Positions 1 to 8,999 of a DNA stretch of 26,782 nucleotides are shown here, one piece after another. Under the pieces are notes generated by a model that was not told where the DNA came from, made no database searches, and saw only the letters and a list, made by a program, of their open reading frames with translations. Position 1 is the stretch's first letter. The number at the start of each line of letters is the position of its first letter. The stretch comes from Haplomitrium mnioides (lineage: Eukaryota; Marchantiophyta; Haplomitriopsida; Calobryales), in the NCBI GenBank assembly GCA_049999725.1, contig JBNGIS010017660.1:1-26782 (forward strand). The letters run 5' to 3'. The position numbers were made by a program, and so were the translations under genes.

Positions 1-100
1 GTCTTAAATTTGGTGTTTTTGAATGTCAAATCTTCGAAAAAAAATTTCGACTGTCAAGTGAAACAGGAACTTAGTACCAGTTCTTGGTTCAAAGTAGCAG
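1..100 (-). repeat. Inverted end of dispersed AT-rich repeat E (copy 1)
   Basis: Read on the minus strand, this stretch matches the first ~100 bases of the repeats that begin at 21168 and 26167: the shared core GCTACTTTGAACC, then a stretch rich in T runs, then CAAATTTAAGAC. Similarity stops at about base 100, next to a gag-like reading frame. The other two copies also lose similarity to their flanks at this same point. A common edge in three different contexts suggests a mobile-element terminus. The other end of this copy lies outside the window. Confidence 0.7.
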
Positions 101-1177
101 TTGTTCTTTGGGCCAAGCGCGAATCCTCCTCCCCGCACAAATGTCAATCTGATCACGCTAGAGTTGGAGGAGGAAGCGGAATTGTCGGGTTGGGAGATGC
201 CAACTTCCGAGGATTGTTTCAGGGTGATGACCCGAGCAGGGATGAAGGCCACAAAGAGAAGCCAGAGGAAGTCCGAGCGCAAAGCTAAGAAGGAAGTGGC
301 TTGGGCGACCTCACCTCAAAGCGATTCAGATTATCGAAGGGATAATCCAAAATAGTTCTACCCCGAGTAGCAGGACTAGGTGAAAAAGCAATTGGAGACT
401 TTGGAAGCTCTGGAAGAGGAGCGGGCCGTCGAAGAGACCCTCAAGGAGGTCCGGACGCAGCATGGGGGAACCCAGAAGGAAAAAAAGACGGTTGCAACTA
501 CGAAAGAGGGCACAAAAACCACCCTCTACAACATTCAAGTGTACGTAAGGAATTGTCCTATCACGGCCATAGTGGGCCAACTGATCAAGGATAGCCCTCT
601 GTATCGAAGACAACTCCGAGAATTGCTGATTGGAGCAAAGAGGAGAAGGAGGCTACCCAAGGTGGGAGCTCCATCAGATTTGCAACTGGTCTGTGAGGAC
701 AATGGGGCCCTTGAGATCGACATCCAGATCGCAAGTTGCACATTGTCTTTGGTGCCCGTACATGGAGAGGCATGAGTCAACATTATGGTGGAGGAGATTG
801 CTCACAAACTGGGATTCACAGAATTCCAGCATACAGCCCGCATCATGAGGCTGGCAGATGGGTCGCGAGTAAAGCCATTGGGCTCTCTTCTCCAAATCCC
901 AACCCTCATAGGGGGAAAAGAGTTCAAACTGAATTATCTGGTAATACGACCCGCCAGAGCTTCTCCTTACCTAGTGTTGATAGGAAGGCCATGGCTGTAT
1001 GGGGCCAAAGTGATGCACAACTGGGGGAACTCCACACTAGTGTTCAGCCCCAAAAAAATGACAGTACATTACGGTCTTGTTCCTCACTTGGAGGAAACAC
1101 AGTTTGAGGTGGAGTATAACAGTGAGTGGTCTAAAGAAGAAGAGGACTTGAGTACCACTACTAGGTGCAAATGGTAA
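101..1177 (+). pseudogene. Ty3/gypsy gag-protease remnant
   Basis: One reading frame runs from about 101 to 1177 with stops at 353-355, shortly after, and at 773-775. The N-terminal part is charged (Lys/Glu-rich) and gag-like. From about 520 it resembles the linker and retropepsin domain of Tat-like plant Ty3/gypsy polyproteins: CEDNGALEI, then the active-site region, then RMADGSR-like, then LIGRPWLYGAKV near the C-terminus. In the family the active site reads V-D-G-G followed by a small residue and V-N-I. Here it reads V-H-G-E-A-stop-V-N-I-M (758-787), so the catalytic Asp is His and a stop follows. No reverse transcriptase follows on this strand. This is a dead fragment, probably of the same broad lineage as the integrase remnant at 17579-18949. 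Confidence 0.8.
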
Positions 1178-2058
1178 GTGAGGTAGCAGAGGAGGATCTA
1201 TCGGAGGAGGGTGTGGTGTCTGTCAACCAACATGAATTATCTGCCTACGACAGACCAGAGCACCAGTGGAGGGAATCAGCGGCCGATGAGGCCAGAGGTG
1301 AGGGCACCAAGATCCGAAGAGGAGGCAGGTCCAAAGTGCCTGATCGGATGGAGCAAGCGGACACGAAGAGGTCTGAAGAAGCTCATCGGAAGGAAGGCGG
1401 GGTTCAATGGGCTACTCTGATCCTAGCAAGGTGGACTTTGACAAACCGAAAAAATATGAGAATCAAGGGAAGAAGGAGAAGGGCCCAATTGTGACCCCAT
1501 CGAGGGCGCCCAGCCAACACAAGTAAGCTTTTATGTGGGTGTGTGTGTTTCGTGGGGTTGTATTGTAGGAGTTATAGAATTCGAGCCAACAACCAAGCAG
1601 CAGAGGCACCCACCAATTGAGGGAGAAGAAGTGTGTTCGCGGGGACACTTCACACTTGAAAGGGGAGTTATGTTAGCTAGCGATTCAAGTACCTACAGTA
1701 GAATTCAAGAAATCGGAAGAATCTTTGGCACAAGGACCCTTGGCAAGTGTGAAGGCCTCTCAAGAGCCACAAATTACTCTCAAATAGCTAATAAGAGCAG
1801 AGCGCATGATTCCTAGGAGGAAAACATGATCATGACGGGAGGATGAGCAGAGGATAGTGATCGCCAACCAAGAGAAGGGCCCCATTTCAAAAATCAAAGC
1901 AGGCCATCGAGAATCCGTGGGCCATAGTAGGATGCGGGGATCAAGGCCGAGCAGGGGAGAAGGGAACACCNNNNNNNNNNGAGGCCAGGGAAGGGGGACG
2001 CCTCGATCTCGCAAGTAGAAGCGCGCCCTGCAAGGGCCGATCGAGCTCTCTTTCCGAA
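1178..2058. other. Unassigned region after gag-protease, with assembly gap
   Basis: Short open stretches occur in shifting frames. One is a 39-codon ORF at 1407-1526 that begins M-G-Y-S-D-P and is rich in Lys. Another is a frame from about 1680 to 1790. They are charged and could be the decayed downstream part of the same polyprotein, but I cannot match them to reverse transcriptase. Bases 1971-1980 are N. Confidence 0.35.
1971..1980. other. Assembly gap (10 N)
   Basis: Ten consecutive N. The true length is unknown, and the flanks are GC-rich. Confidence 1.
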
Positions 2059-2175
2059 TCCGCGGATCCTAGTGGAAACGTGGAGTTCCCTGAACACTTT
2101 GCGAGATTCCACGGAAACGTGGCGCCTTTGGAGCGATTCACGAGATTCTATGGAAGACATGGCAGCTCCAGGAAG
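2059..2175 (+). repeat. Degenerate ~40-bp tandem repeat, about three units
   Basis: GGAAACGTGG recurs at about 2073 and 2113, and a diverged GGAAGACATGG at about 2152. GAGATTC recurs at 2103 and 2142. The unit length is therefore about 39-41 bp. The core resembles that of the 40-bp array at 2927-3086. Confidence 0.55.
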
Positions 2176-2314
2176 CTTGAAGATTTGCGGGAAGCCGCCT
2201 TCCTAAGTGGAGATCCCACTTAATAGGGTTCCGATCCGTCTTACGACATGGGGACCCCACTTGAAAGGGATCCGCAAAGAGTCCAACCGGAGAGCGAGGA
2301 GGAAGACCCGAAAT

Positions 2315-2790
2315 GGTGACATATCGTGGGTCTGGCCAAAGGAAAACGGAAGAGTGCCGGAAGGGTGATTTATCGGAGATCCAAGCGGAGGAGGATCGAA
2401 GAAGTTGAAGGGGCGACTTAGCGCGGATCCGACAAGAGGAAAACCATAGGAGAGCTGAAAGGGGGACAAATCACCAAACGATTTGACAAAGAGCGAGTAG
2501 AGGCAAAAAGGCGACTTATTGGCGATCCGATCCAACGAAGAGCGGCAGTGCTGAAATGGTGATCCATTGCGAACCGTCCAACGGGAAGAAGGCTTAGCCA
2601 AACTGGCGATATATCGACGAATCAAAGAGCAAGATGAAGTCGACCAAAAAATCAAGTTAACGCCAGTGCAACCAACGGAGGAGCAAGCGGCACCGAAAGG
2701 ATGATTCTTTGCAGCTTCGGCATGACCAAGGGAGAAAGTTCGACTGGGTACGGCCGCAACATCTGAAAGTTTCACAGAGGGGCGATTGGT
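2315..2790 (+). repeat. Degenerate 48-bp tandem array
   Basis: GGYGAY, usually followed by TTATCG and GATCC, recurs at 2315, 2364, 2412, 2462, 2510, 2558, 2605 and about 2700. The intervals are 49, 48, 50, 48, 48, 47 and 95 (two units). Within units a second block, AACGGARGAG-like, sits about 20 bases downstream. About nine units are visible, and later ones are weaker. Because 48 bp is 16 codons, the minus strand carries a long open frame (2203-2775) with a Ser-Pro-Phe motif roughly every 16 residues. I read that frame as a by-product of the repeat. Confidence 0.75.
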
Positions 2791-2926
2791 CCAAAGGGGC
2801 CTTGTAGTTATTATATCAAGCTTTTAGAAAAGTTAACGAAAGGAGCCTCGGGCGCGTGCATAGTTCTTATTTCAAAGAAATGACAAAACCGCAACATCAG
2901 CATAAGTTCTTACTCGGCGAGCAAAG

Positions 2927-3086
2927 GGAGTCCGTAGAGGTTCTTCGGATGACGTGGCAAGGGCAGGGAGTCCGCAGCGGTTCTTTGGATAACGTGGCGA
3001 GTGCAAGGAGCCCGCGGAGGGTTTTGAAAATGTGGACGAAGGAGAGGGATGTCCACGGGTCAACTTCGGAAGAGGGGTCAGTGTGA
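2927..3086 (+). repeat. 40-bp tandem array, four units
   Basis: Units start at 2927, 2967, 3007 and 3047 with GGAGTCCGC-like sequence. Each contains GGATGACGTGGC or a diverged form 24 bases further on (2951, 2991, 3031). The spacing is exactly 40 bp. ACGTGGC is the plant G-box/ABRE-type core. Confidence 0.75.
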
Positions 3087-3430
3087 CGGTTTGCCTACCC
3101 CCTTGTGGGGCGACGTCGGGTGGCGGCCTTCGGACGACGTGGCGCTTTAACTACAAGGAGAGGATTCCGTGGGTCATTTTCGGAAGGAAGTCAGCCGACG
3201 GTCCACCTACCCCTTTGCGGGGCGGCGTCGGACGGCGCCTTTCGGATGACGTAGCAACTCGGGAAGCCTCGAGCAAAGTCAGAAGACACGCGACAGCAGG
3301 TGAGAGCTAATTGGACCTCAGGCCGCAAGCGGGTCAACTTTGGAAGGGAGTGTCAGCGTGACAGTCAGCCTACCCCATTGCAGGGCTGCATCAGACGGCG
3401 GTGCTGCAGATGATGTGGCGCGGGGAGAAC
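3057..3430 (+). repeat. Three long degenerate repeats (114-160 bp apart)
   Basis: Each unit starts GGGTCAACTTCGGAAG or similar (3057, 3171, 3331). Each continues through a CCTACCCCNTTG block and a GGCG-rich block to GACGTGGCGC or a diverged form (3136, 3248, about 3410). The last 40-bp unit overlaps the first long unit, so the longer repeat probably grew from the shorter one. Confidence 0.7.
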
Positions 3431-4130
3431 GACTTGGAATCTACAGAGGAATATTTGGTAATTCCGTGGGCGAGGTTCCGCGGGGCACTTCGGAACTCTG
3501 TTCCGAAGAACCTTTCGGACTTAGCTCTACGGGAATCTGCAGAATCTTGACCAGTGAGATTCTTCAAACTTATTGTTACATTACCGTTGTACTTGGATCT
3601 TCCTAATCGCCCCACAAGACATGCGGCGCCTTCTCCCATTCCGTTGCAACGAGAATAACGACCACAGAAGACACGTGTCGTCACCTCCTAAACCGAGCCA
3701 ACGGGATTAACGACTTTTCATTGGCTCAGGCTCGCGAGTTCAACGCGCGGGGGGGCAGGGGGTATACCTCAATGGCCTTCAAATTCTTTCGAGTTGATGC
3801 ACGGGAGATTGCAAGAAGCGACAACAACCGCAAGACAGGGAAATCGCGCATCGTAAGGCAAGAGTGAGAATTCAGTGAGGAATTACGTGAAGCGAGTGTA
3901 TTAGCTCCAAGGGGCGAGGGGGATTCAGAGGTGGACTGGAGGGGCGTCGAGAATCGCAAAGTGAGGAGCTTTGGATGCTCGGGCGATCTAAGTGAACTTG
4001 TCCTTGGCGGTGGACCAGAGCGGAGGTGGATCGATAGGATAGTTCGAAGGGATTCTGGCCTGTTGAGAGCTAAGGAGAGGCTGCCAAGTGAGGAGCTTGG
4101 AGTCGTCTCGGCATTTCCTTGTGCAAGCGC
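3431..4130. other. No recognisable gene
   Basis: GC-moderate sequence with only short ORFs on both strands. I see no domain, RNA gene or clear repeat. It may be the rest of an LTR or untranslated region, given the context. Confidence 0.4.
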
Positions 4131-4790
4131 ATGAGCCCAGATTGTTCAAAGTACACTCTGGTGTGATTCTTCAAGTAGAGCTGAGAGAGGGGGCTGCGTT
4201 AGTGCTTGCGCACTGCGCGGGATGACCCATCAAGGCTCGGGGGTGGAGTGAGCTACCTACAGTCCGGAAGACTGTCTCCTAGAGGTGGGAGTGAAAGAAA
4301 TCCTCTTCCTAGCCTGAGGAAGTAAAGTCAGGGCTTCTCGCGAGAGAAGTTGAAAAACTATCTCGAGAGAAGGGTGTGTGGGTAAGTTATTGGAAGGCTG
4401 GGCTGCAGGTGGTAAGGCAGCAAGGATTCAAAAGGGAGATAACAGTTGGTAGAAATCCAGAGGGCCTTCAAGGACTCTGTTTCTCTTTGCAAATATTGTA
4501 TAAACTCTTTGTGTATATGTGTAGCTAGATTTCCTTTGTGCAAGTGTGATCTACAGATTCATTAGATTAGGAGGCATCAGTGCCAGTTGAGTAGACCCTA
4601 GGACAGATCTGAAGCGGGAGTCCAACCCCTTGACACAATTCTGATTGTCTGGGGGTGAATGCTCTCTGCCTCTCAACTTGTAGGATAGTTTAACAGTTAG
4701 ATCATATTAGGATAACTAGACACATTAGTTGTATCAATCCTGTGACAACCCTGAGAGGGGGAGTCCAGTCCTGTTTTCTTGAACATTGGT
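4131..4790 (+). other. LTR/leader-like region, unproven
   Basis: The stretch has low coding potential. It contains TTGTATAAACTC at about 4495 and two related boxes with GGGAGTCCA (about 4617 and 4758). It is followed by a longer coding-like frame. This resembles the end of an LTR plus leader, but I found no second copy in the window and no convincing primer-binding site. Confidence 0.25.
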
Positions 4791-5130
4791 GCAGGTGACA
4801 ACACCCATTCTGCCCCAAGCACAAATAAGGTGGCAGGGCCTAAGTCATTGGGTCCTTTGAATAAAGTGGAAGAATTACACAAAGCATAGCTAGGGGTTAT
4901 GGATGTGGACCTAGGGATGTTTGAGTAACTGACTTCAGTGCAACCAGAAGAGAGTGAGTGGTGTGTTAAAGGCTGGAAAGGAAATGGAGAATCTTTAGAG
5001 CCTCAAAGTGGTAACTGGCAAGGGGCCATCTCAGAAAAGAACTTGAGAGCCCACAAATTGTCCTCCCTTGCCTCCGAAGAGGCGACTGGGAAGGTTAAGG
5101 CCTAGAACAGGGGAGCGACATCAACATACT
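4780..5130 (+). pseudogene. Unassigned coding-like remnant
   Basis: A plus-strand frame from about 4780 to 5130 has only three stops. It encodes a hydrophilic, gag-like stretch (for example APSTNKVAGPKSLGPLNK, then a Glu/Lys-rich part). I do not recognise the family. Its position after LTR-like DNA would fit the start of a retroelement gag cut off by the chromovirus LTR to its right. Confidence 0.3.
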
Positions 5131-5324
5131 CTTGCATCAAGAAGATAACTCAACAAGAAGGGAAAGAAAAAAAGAGAAGAGAGTGAATGAGGTTTCTTAC
5201 AAGACTTTTCAAATTGTTGAATAAGAGAGAAGGGCCAAGTCGTTTCTATTTATATTTCAATTACAAGACTTTACTAAAAAATCACCTCATTTCTTAGGAA
5301 CCTTCATTGATTCCTTACTAGCTC

Positions 5325-5337
5325 TTCTAGAAACTTC
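5325..5337 (+). promoter_or_regulatory. Perfect heat shock element match
   Basis: TTCTAGAAACTTC fits the three-block heat-shock-element consensus TTCnnGAAnnTTC exactly. It lies inside the putative LTR. An identical 13-mer occurs at 5464-5476. Function is inference. Confidence 0.45.
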
Positions 5338-5463
5338 TATACTTATGGAGTTTTTAGAATCTTTTTTCTTCATCTAGAAGCATCTATAATATTCTAGTAC
5401 CTTATAGATGCTTCATTAAGGTTCTTCTTCTCTTATCTTATAAAAGCTTCTCTAAGCTTCTTC

Positions 5464-5476
5464 TTCTAGAAACTTC
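5464..5476 (+). promoter_or_regulatory. Second perfect heat shock element match
   Basis: The same TTCTAGAAACTTC is preceded directly by a further TTC (5461-5463), which gives four alternating blocks. It lies within about 40 bp of a TATA-like sequence: TATAAAAG at 5439-5446 on the plus strand, or the weaker TTATAAGA on the minus strand. Which strand would use it is unclear. Confidence 0.45.
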
Positions 5477-5545
5477 TTTTCCACTAACTAACTTTAGTTA
5501 TAACTAAATTTAGAGGCTCTACTAAGTTCAACTAACCTCGTTGCA

Positions 5546-5560
5546 AGCCTCCTCCTTTTA
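5546..5560 (-). promoter_or_regulatory. Polypurine tract of chromovirus
   Basis: On the minus strand AAAAGGAGGAGGC lies between the end of the coding frame and the putative LTR start TGCAACGAGG. This is the expected place for the plus-strand primer site. Confidence 0.55.
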
Positions 5561-6125
5561 AGAGGCAAATTCTTCGTTGATATTGTGATCAAAAGCAAAC
5601 ACTAATGATATAACATTGCAAAGGTTAGCAAGGGGTTCCCAAGTAGCCTTGAATAAGAGATAGTATTTCGAGAGCACCAAATACTCAGTGGCTTGCTTGC
5701 GCCCATGGTTCAAGAAGTGCTTCTTGAGAATATGTTTCACATCATATTCCACCTGACCATCCATCATCTCATGTAAGGGTGGAGACTCATGTTGATTGGT
5801 GAACTAAGAAGAAAGTAGCACATAACGTCGAATAAGCAAAACATGAAAAACTAGATGAAGTTCCATATCCGCTAGTAAATTGAGTTTATAAGCCACATCT
5901 CCAATGCATTAGGAGATAGAGAAAGGCTCTATGAAGTGTACATTGGCATTATGAACACTAAGCATAGGCAAGTGAGAAGTGAACAACCAAAATTTGTCGT
6001 CTACAACAAATATCTTGTCACAACAATGAGTATTATTGTACTGCTTTTGACAATGTTACTTAATAAAAAACTTGTCACCAACAAGATGGACTGCTTGATA
6101 GATCCACAAACACATCTTTTGGCTA
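5558..6125 (-). pseudogene. Chromovirus integrase C-terminus and chromodomain
   Basis: Minus-strand translation gives, in order: a VVDDKFWLFTSHLP-like module (about 5970-6015); the GPY/F-type module with CIGDVAYKLNL and VFHV (about 5830-5937); and a chromodomain (5558-5767) with V-E-Y-D-V at its start and ATWEPL followed by an acidic end. This is the known C-terminal order of chromovirus integrases, where the chromodomain is thought to steer insertion toward modified chromatin. In-frame stops (about 5808 and 5919) and weaker, frame-shifted similarity above 6015 show it is dead. It meets the plus-strand transposase-like gene near 6130-6190. Confidence 0.85.
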
Positions 6126-6196
6126 TACCAACAAGAGTCAAGAATATTTTTTCAAATACTTTCGTCAAATTTCTTCTTTTTCACTATTGTTTTTCA

Positions 6197-8079
6197 ATGG
6201 TTGGAGTTTTTTTAAAGAAAGAAGAGGCTAGAATTTCAAGATTCATGTTTAAACAAAAGTGTTACTTTTGGACGACAGTTGAGATAGTTTCGAATCAATG
6301 TTCTGAGGAGGTAAGCATTGGAATACCTAAAACATCAAGTGTGATAGCGAGTATCTTGGGAAAAAAGTTGGCGGTTGTTGAATCAAATACGTTGACAGAA
6401 GAAGATCAAGTAAGTGAACCCTATGCGTATATAGGATTAGAGATTGAACCTTATACATGCATAGAGCCAAGGAGTGAACCCAATGCATGTATAGCATCAA
6501 GGAGTGAACAACTTGCATGCAAAGGATCAAAGAGAGAACCCAATGCTCACATAGGATTCAAGACTCAACCTTCTACATGCACTTTCTCTTTATTATTGTC
6601 AAGCGATCAAAATTGAATCTTTCTTTTGACTACTCCAATAGATCAATAGAAAGACGTTCAAGTCAAAATTTCCAAATGGTTGTGGATCTTTCTTCATCTT
6701 CATCAAATGATGACAATGATGTTCAAGATCTAAATCTGTTTGTTAAAAATACAAAAAACATATACTCAAATGATTGTTTCAATTTTAGAGATGATTCGCT
6801 ATCACCAATGACACCACTGAAACAATGAGTGAATTCTAATCAAGTTAAACCTCTGAACAAGATTGGGAGATTTTTTGAAAACCAAAATCATTTGGAAGAA
6901 TCTTCAAATGACAATTTAGGAAATGATTATAGCAAAGAGCCTCAATCAATCAACATTTCTTTCAAGTTATCGCCAAGGAGACTAACTATTTTATAATAAA
7001 TATTTTCTAATACTCAAGATATTGATGAAGATTCTGTTTTGGCATGGTCCAATTCTCCCAATCCTCAAGGTGGTCTACATTGATCGAAAACATATTTTAA
7101 AAAAAAAAACAATGTTATCGAAGATGCTCAAGATGTCCAAGGTAATGAACTATCTCTGATGGTTGGATTCACCTACTGACCAAATTGATCATAAAGACAT
7201 AAGAATTCTTTGTGTGAGCTAAAACATAAAAGGGTAAACACTTTATGTGAAACTTCTTTGTTGAAAGTCCATCATGACAAGAGCTTTGTCAGGAAAAAAC
7301 TTGATCCAATATCAATTTTGAAATTGAGAAGAGTTTCATGTTGTCGAAGTAATTGTTTGTTATTGTCCAAGACAGATTTTTTAAAGAATGTGAGAGAAAT
7401 GTATTTTGGAAAAAGCATGAGGAATCAAGATATCACATTACAATGAGGAATACCAAGAAAAGACTCTAATGTTGACAATCAGTTCACTCTACCTCGCGGT
7501 ACCATTGTATGTAGAGGAGCTTTAAAATTAATATTATCAATAGGGAATGATAGAATCCAAAGAATTCAAAATCTCAAAAATGTAGATCCTAGAGGTATTT
7601 TTGGAAATAGAGAACAATCTACTAAAAGAGTATTCGTACGTGAATGGATGGATAATTTTTTTCAAAGACACTATGAGAGAATGCCCATTCATGAAGTTTG
7701 TAACTTGCTTGATAATTTTACAAAATGGAAAGTTTATTACTACTACACAACTTATTTGAAAGAGAAAGATCCTCGTTGCATTCTTCTTCTTTTTGTGGTT
7801 TAACAAAACATTAGAGAACTCATTTTCTAAATGCTGAAATTCCAAAACTTAGTAGATTTGATGTTGTGAACCTACAAAGAAATAAAATCATTGCTAGAAA
7901 AATCTATCTTGGAGTCCGACAAAGGTAACAAATTCTTCTCTTTTGAAACCTATGGTTACTATAATGCTCTTTTTACAAGAAACAAATCTTTGTTCCATAG
8001 ATGTTATGATTTCTCAACTAAGTCAAACAAGATATTGGTTATGTCAAGTTGTTTCACAAACAAGGTTGGAGTGATATAA
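6197..8079 (+). pseudogene. Transposase-like gene, 5' and middle part
   Basis: The start ATG (6197) encodes M-V-G-V-F; the copy at 25697 has M-A-G-V-F. A decapeptide-repeat segment follows (6413-6592), then a Ser/Asp-rich stretch (6660-6830). From 7210 one frame with a single stop (7444-7446) runs to 7803. It carries features I associate with a plant transposase-like family: a Cys-containing segment near KLRRVSCC, LPRGTIVCRGALKL, then WMDNFFQRHYERMP and VYYYYTTYL. After a frameshift, IPKLSRF (about 7840-7860) matches that family's conserved IPK-SRF block. The next expected block is missing here and is found at 16505. One T has been added near the start relative to the 25697 copy. I infer a single gene split by the element in between. 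Family naming is from memory. Confidence 0.65.
6413..6592 (+). repeat. Six 30-bp units encoding a decapeptide repeat
   Basis: Units start at 6413, 6443, 6473, 6503, 6533 and 6563, exactly 30 bp apart, each beginning GTGAACC-like. The encoded motif is S-E-P-N-A-C-I-x-S-R. Each unit carries a palindrome-like core such as ATGCATGTAT. The same 30-bp register occurs at 25911-26060. Confidence 0.85.
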
Positions 8080-8660
8080 ACCCTAGAAACTTGAGTTGTG
8101 ACTAGAGATTCCGTGTTCGCCCAAGATCTGTTGCTTTTACTTTGAGTCCAAAGCGCTTGGAGAGTGAAATACAGAGTGGAAATTGTTCTTTTTATTGGTT
8201 GTGACCTTAGTTATATATCAGATTTTGCTATTGTCGCTTTCAATTCAAAGCCCCTTGGTAGAAAAAACAATTTCAAAAATCATTTGTGTTGTTCGCAAAT
8301 GCTATACGCGCATATGTTTTGTTCCTATTTCTTTTAAATCCAATCGCAACAATAGTCAAAGAAAGACAATATATTGATGTTGTTTCTTTTAATCTTATGC
8401 ATGCATATGATCAATTATTGTTATTTTGAATCCTATACAAGCATATAGTCCAAGCTAGCATTGAAATTGAAGTTCCAGTTTGTCAGCCAAAGGTCGCAAA
8501 TCTTGTTTTTCTCCTCTCAAAACTTTTGCCTATTTGTCGTGCGCATACACATTACTTACACAACTACATCGTCCACACCCATTGCATGACATGTACAGAC
8601 ATATAACAAAGAATGACAAACAACTGAGTCTCATGCACATACAATGCATGAGACCTCACA
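8080..8660 (-). mobile_element. Presumed 3' LTR of the methyltransferase-bearing gypsy element
   Basis: On the minus strand the putative LTR starts TGTGAGGTCT at 8660, just after a G-rich polypurine tract. A perfect 10-bp inverted repeat follows at once (8628-8654). The far edge is not defined. The region also holds a TATAAACCCTAG on the plus strand (8075-8086) and a palindromic unit like those of repeat E (8400-8455). I could not match a second LTR to the right of the element. Confidence 0.4.
8628..8654. repeat. Perfect 10-bp stem hairpin near LTR start
   Basis: The arms GTCTCATGCA (8628-8637) and TGCATGAGAC (8645-8654) are perfect inverted repeats with a 7-base loop. They sit 6-32 bases inside the putative LTR start. 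Confidence 0.75.
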
Positions 8661-8676
8661 ATCGCCCCCGTAGCTG
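8661..8676 (-). promoter_or_regulatory. Polypurine tract of gypsy element
   Basis: The minus strand reads GCTACGGGGGCGAT directly before TGTGAGG. This G-rich tract lies about 160 bases downstream of the last pol stop (8832), as expected for a Ty3/gypsy plus-strand primer. Confidence 0.5.
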
Positions 8677-8831
8677 GTGGTCAAGTCCCGTAACACTAGC
8701 TAGCCATCTATCTCCTAGAAAATTGATATACACCTATTGATACAAAGACTAGGAGGTCGGGTGCAATGGAGTCATATTGATCACCTCATATAATCTATAC
8801 CAACCCTAGAACTCAATGAAAACTAGTTCTT

Positions 8832-8975
8832 CTATGAATAGTATGAGCAAAACCATGATCCGTCAGGAATAGTAACAAATAGAGGCGTTAAATATGACAT
8901 ATGCCATCTTCTTAAACACATGTCACAAAGCAACATCGTGGTTGCTCCCTTAGTAGAACCATACAACATACACTT
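8832..8975 (-). pseudogene. PHD finger at the C-terminus of the gypsy integrase
   Basis: The minus-strand frame continues from the integrase tail into C-x2-Y, an 11-residue spacer with T-M-L-L, C-x2-C, R-x-W-H-x2-Y, a P-D-G-S-W-F spacer, then C-x2-Y and a stop at 8832-8834. This is the C4HC3 layout of a PHD finger (C-x2-C...LLC-x2-C...WH-x2-C...W-x-C-x2-C), with three zinc-binding Cys (second, sixth and eighth ligands) changed to Tyr by TGY-to-TAY. PHD fingers read histone tails, mostly H3K4 state. Here it occupies the place a chromodomain has in chromoviruses, so it could have guided integration. That role is inference. Confidence 0.8.
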
Positions 8976-8999
8976 CAAACCTGCAAAAACTCATGCCAT

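Larger units (their letters stand above)
5130..5545 (-). mobile_element. Putative 3' LTR of a chromovirus
   Basis: On the minus strand this follows directly after the chromodomain stop and a polypurine tract, and it starts TGCAACGAGG at 5545. The sequence is AT-rich with many TTC/GAA blocks. The inner edge is well placed. The outer edge (about 5130) is a guess, because no second LTR or target-site duplication is visible here. Confidence 0.45.

Noticed and set aside
2203-2775. 190-codon open frame on the minus strand
   Set aside because: It coincides with the 48-bp array. Because 48 is divisible by 3, periodic open frames are expected. There is no domain and no promoter or splice context.
4337-4376. 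TCGCGAGAGAAG palindrome-like pair as a regulatory site
   Set aside because: Two short related words in GC-moderate DNA with no context. Too little to support a call.
5936-6616. 226-codon plus-strand ORF as an intact gene
   Set aside because: Its first part overlaps the antisense chromovirus integrase. Only the part from 6197 matches the second copy, and a one-base insertion shifts the frame, so it is a fusion of decayed pieces.
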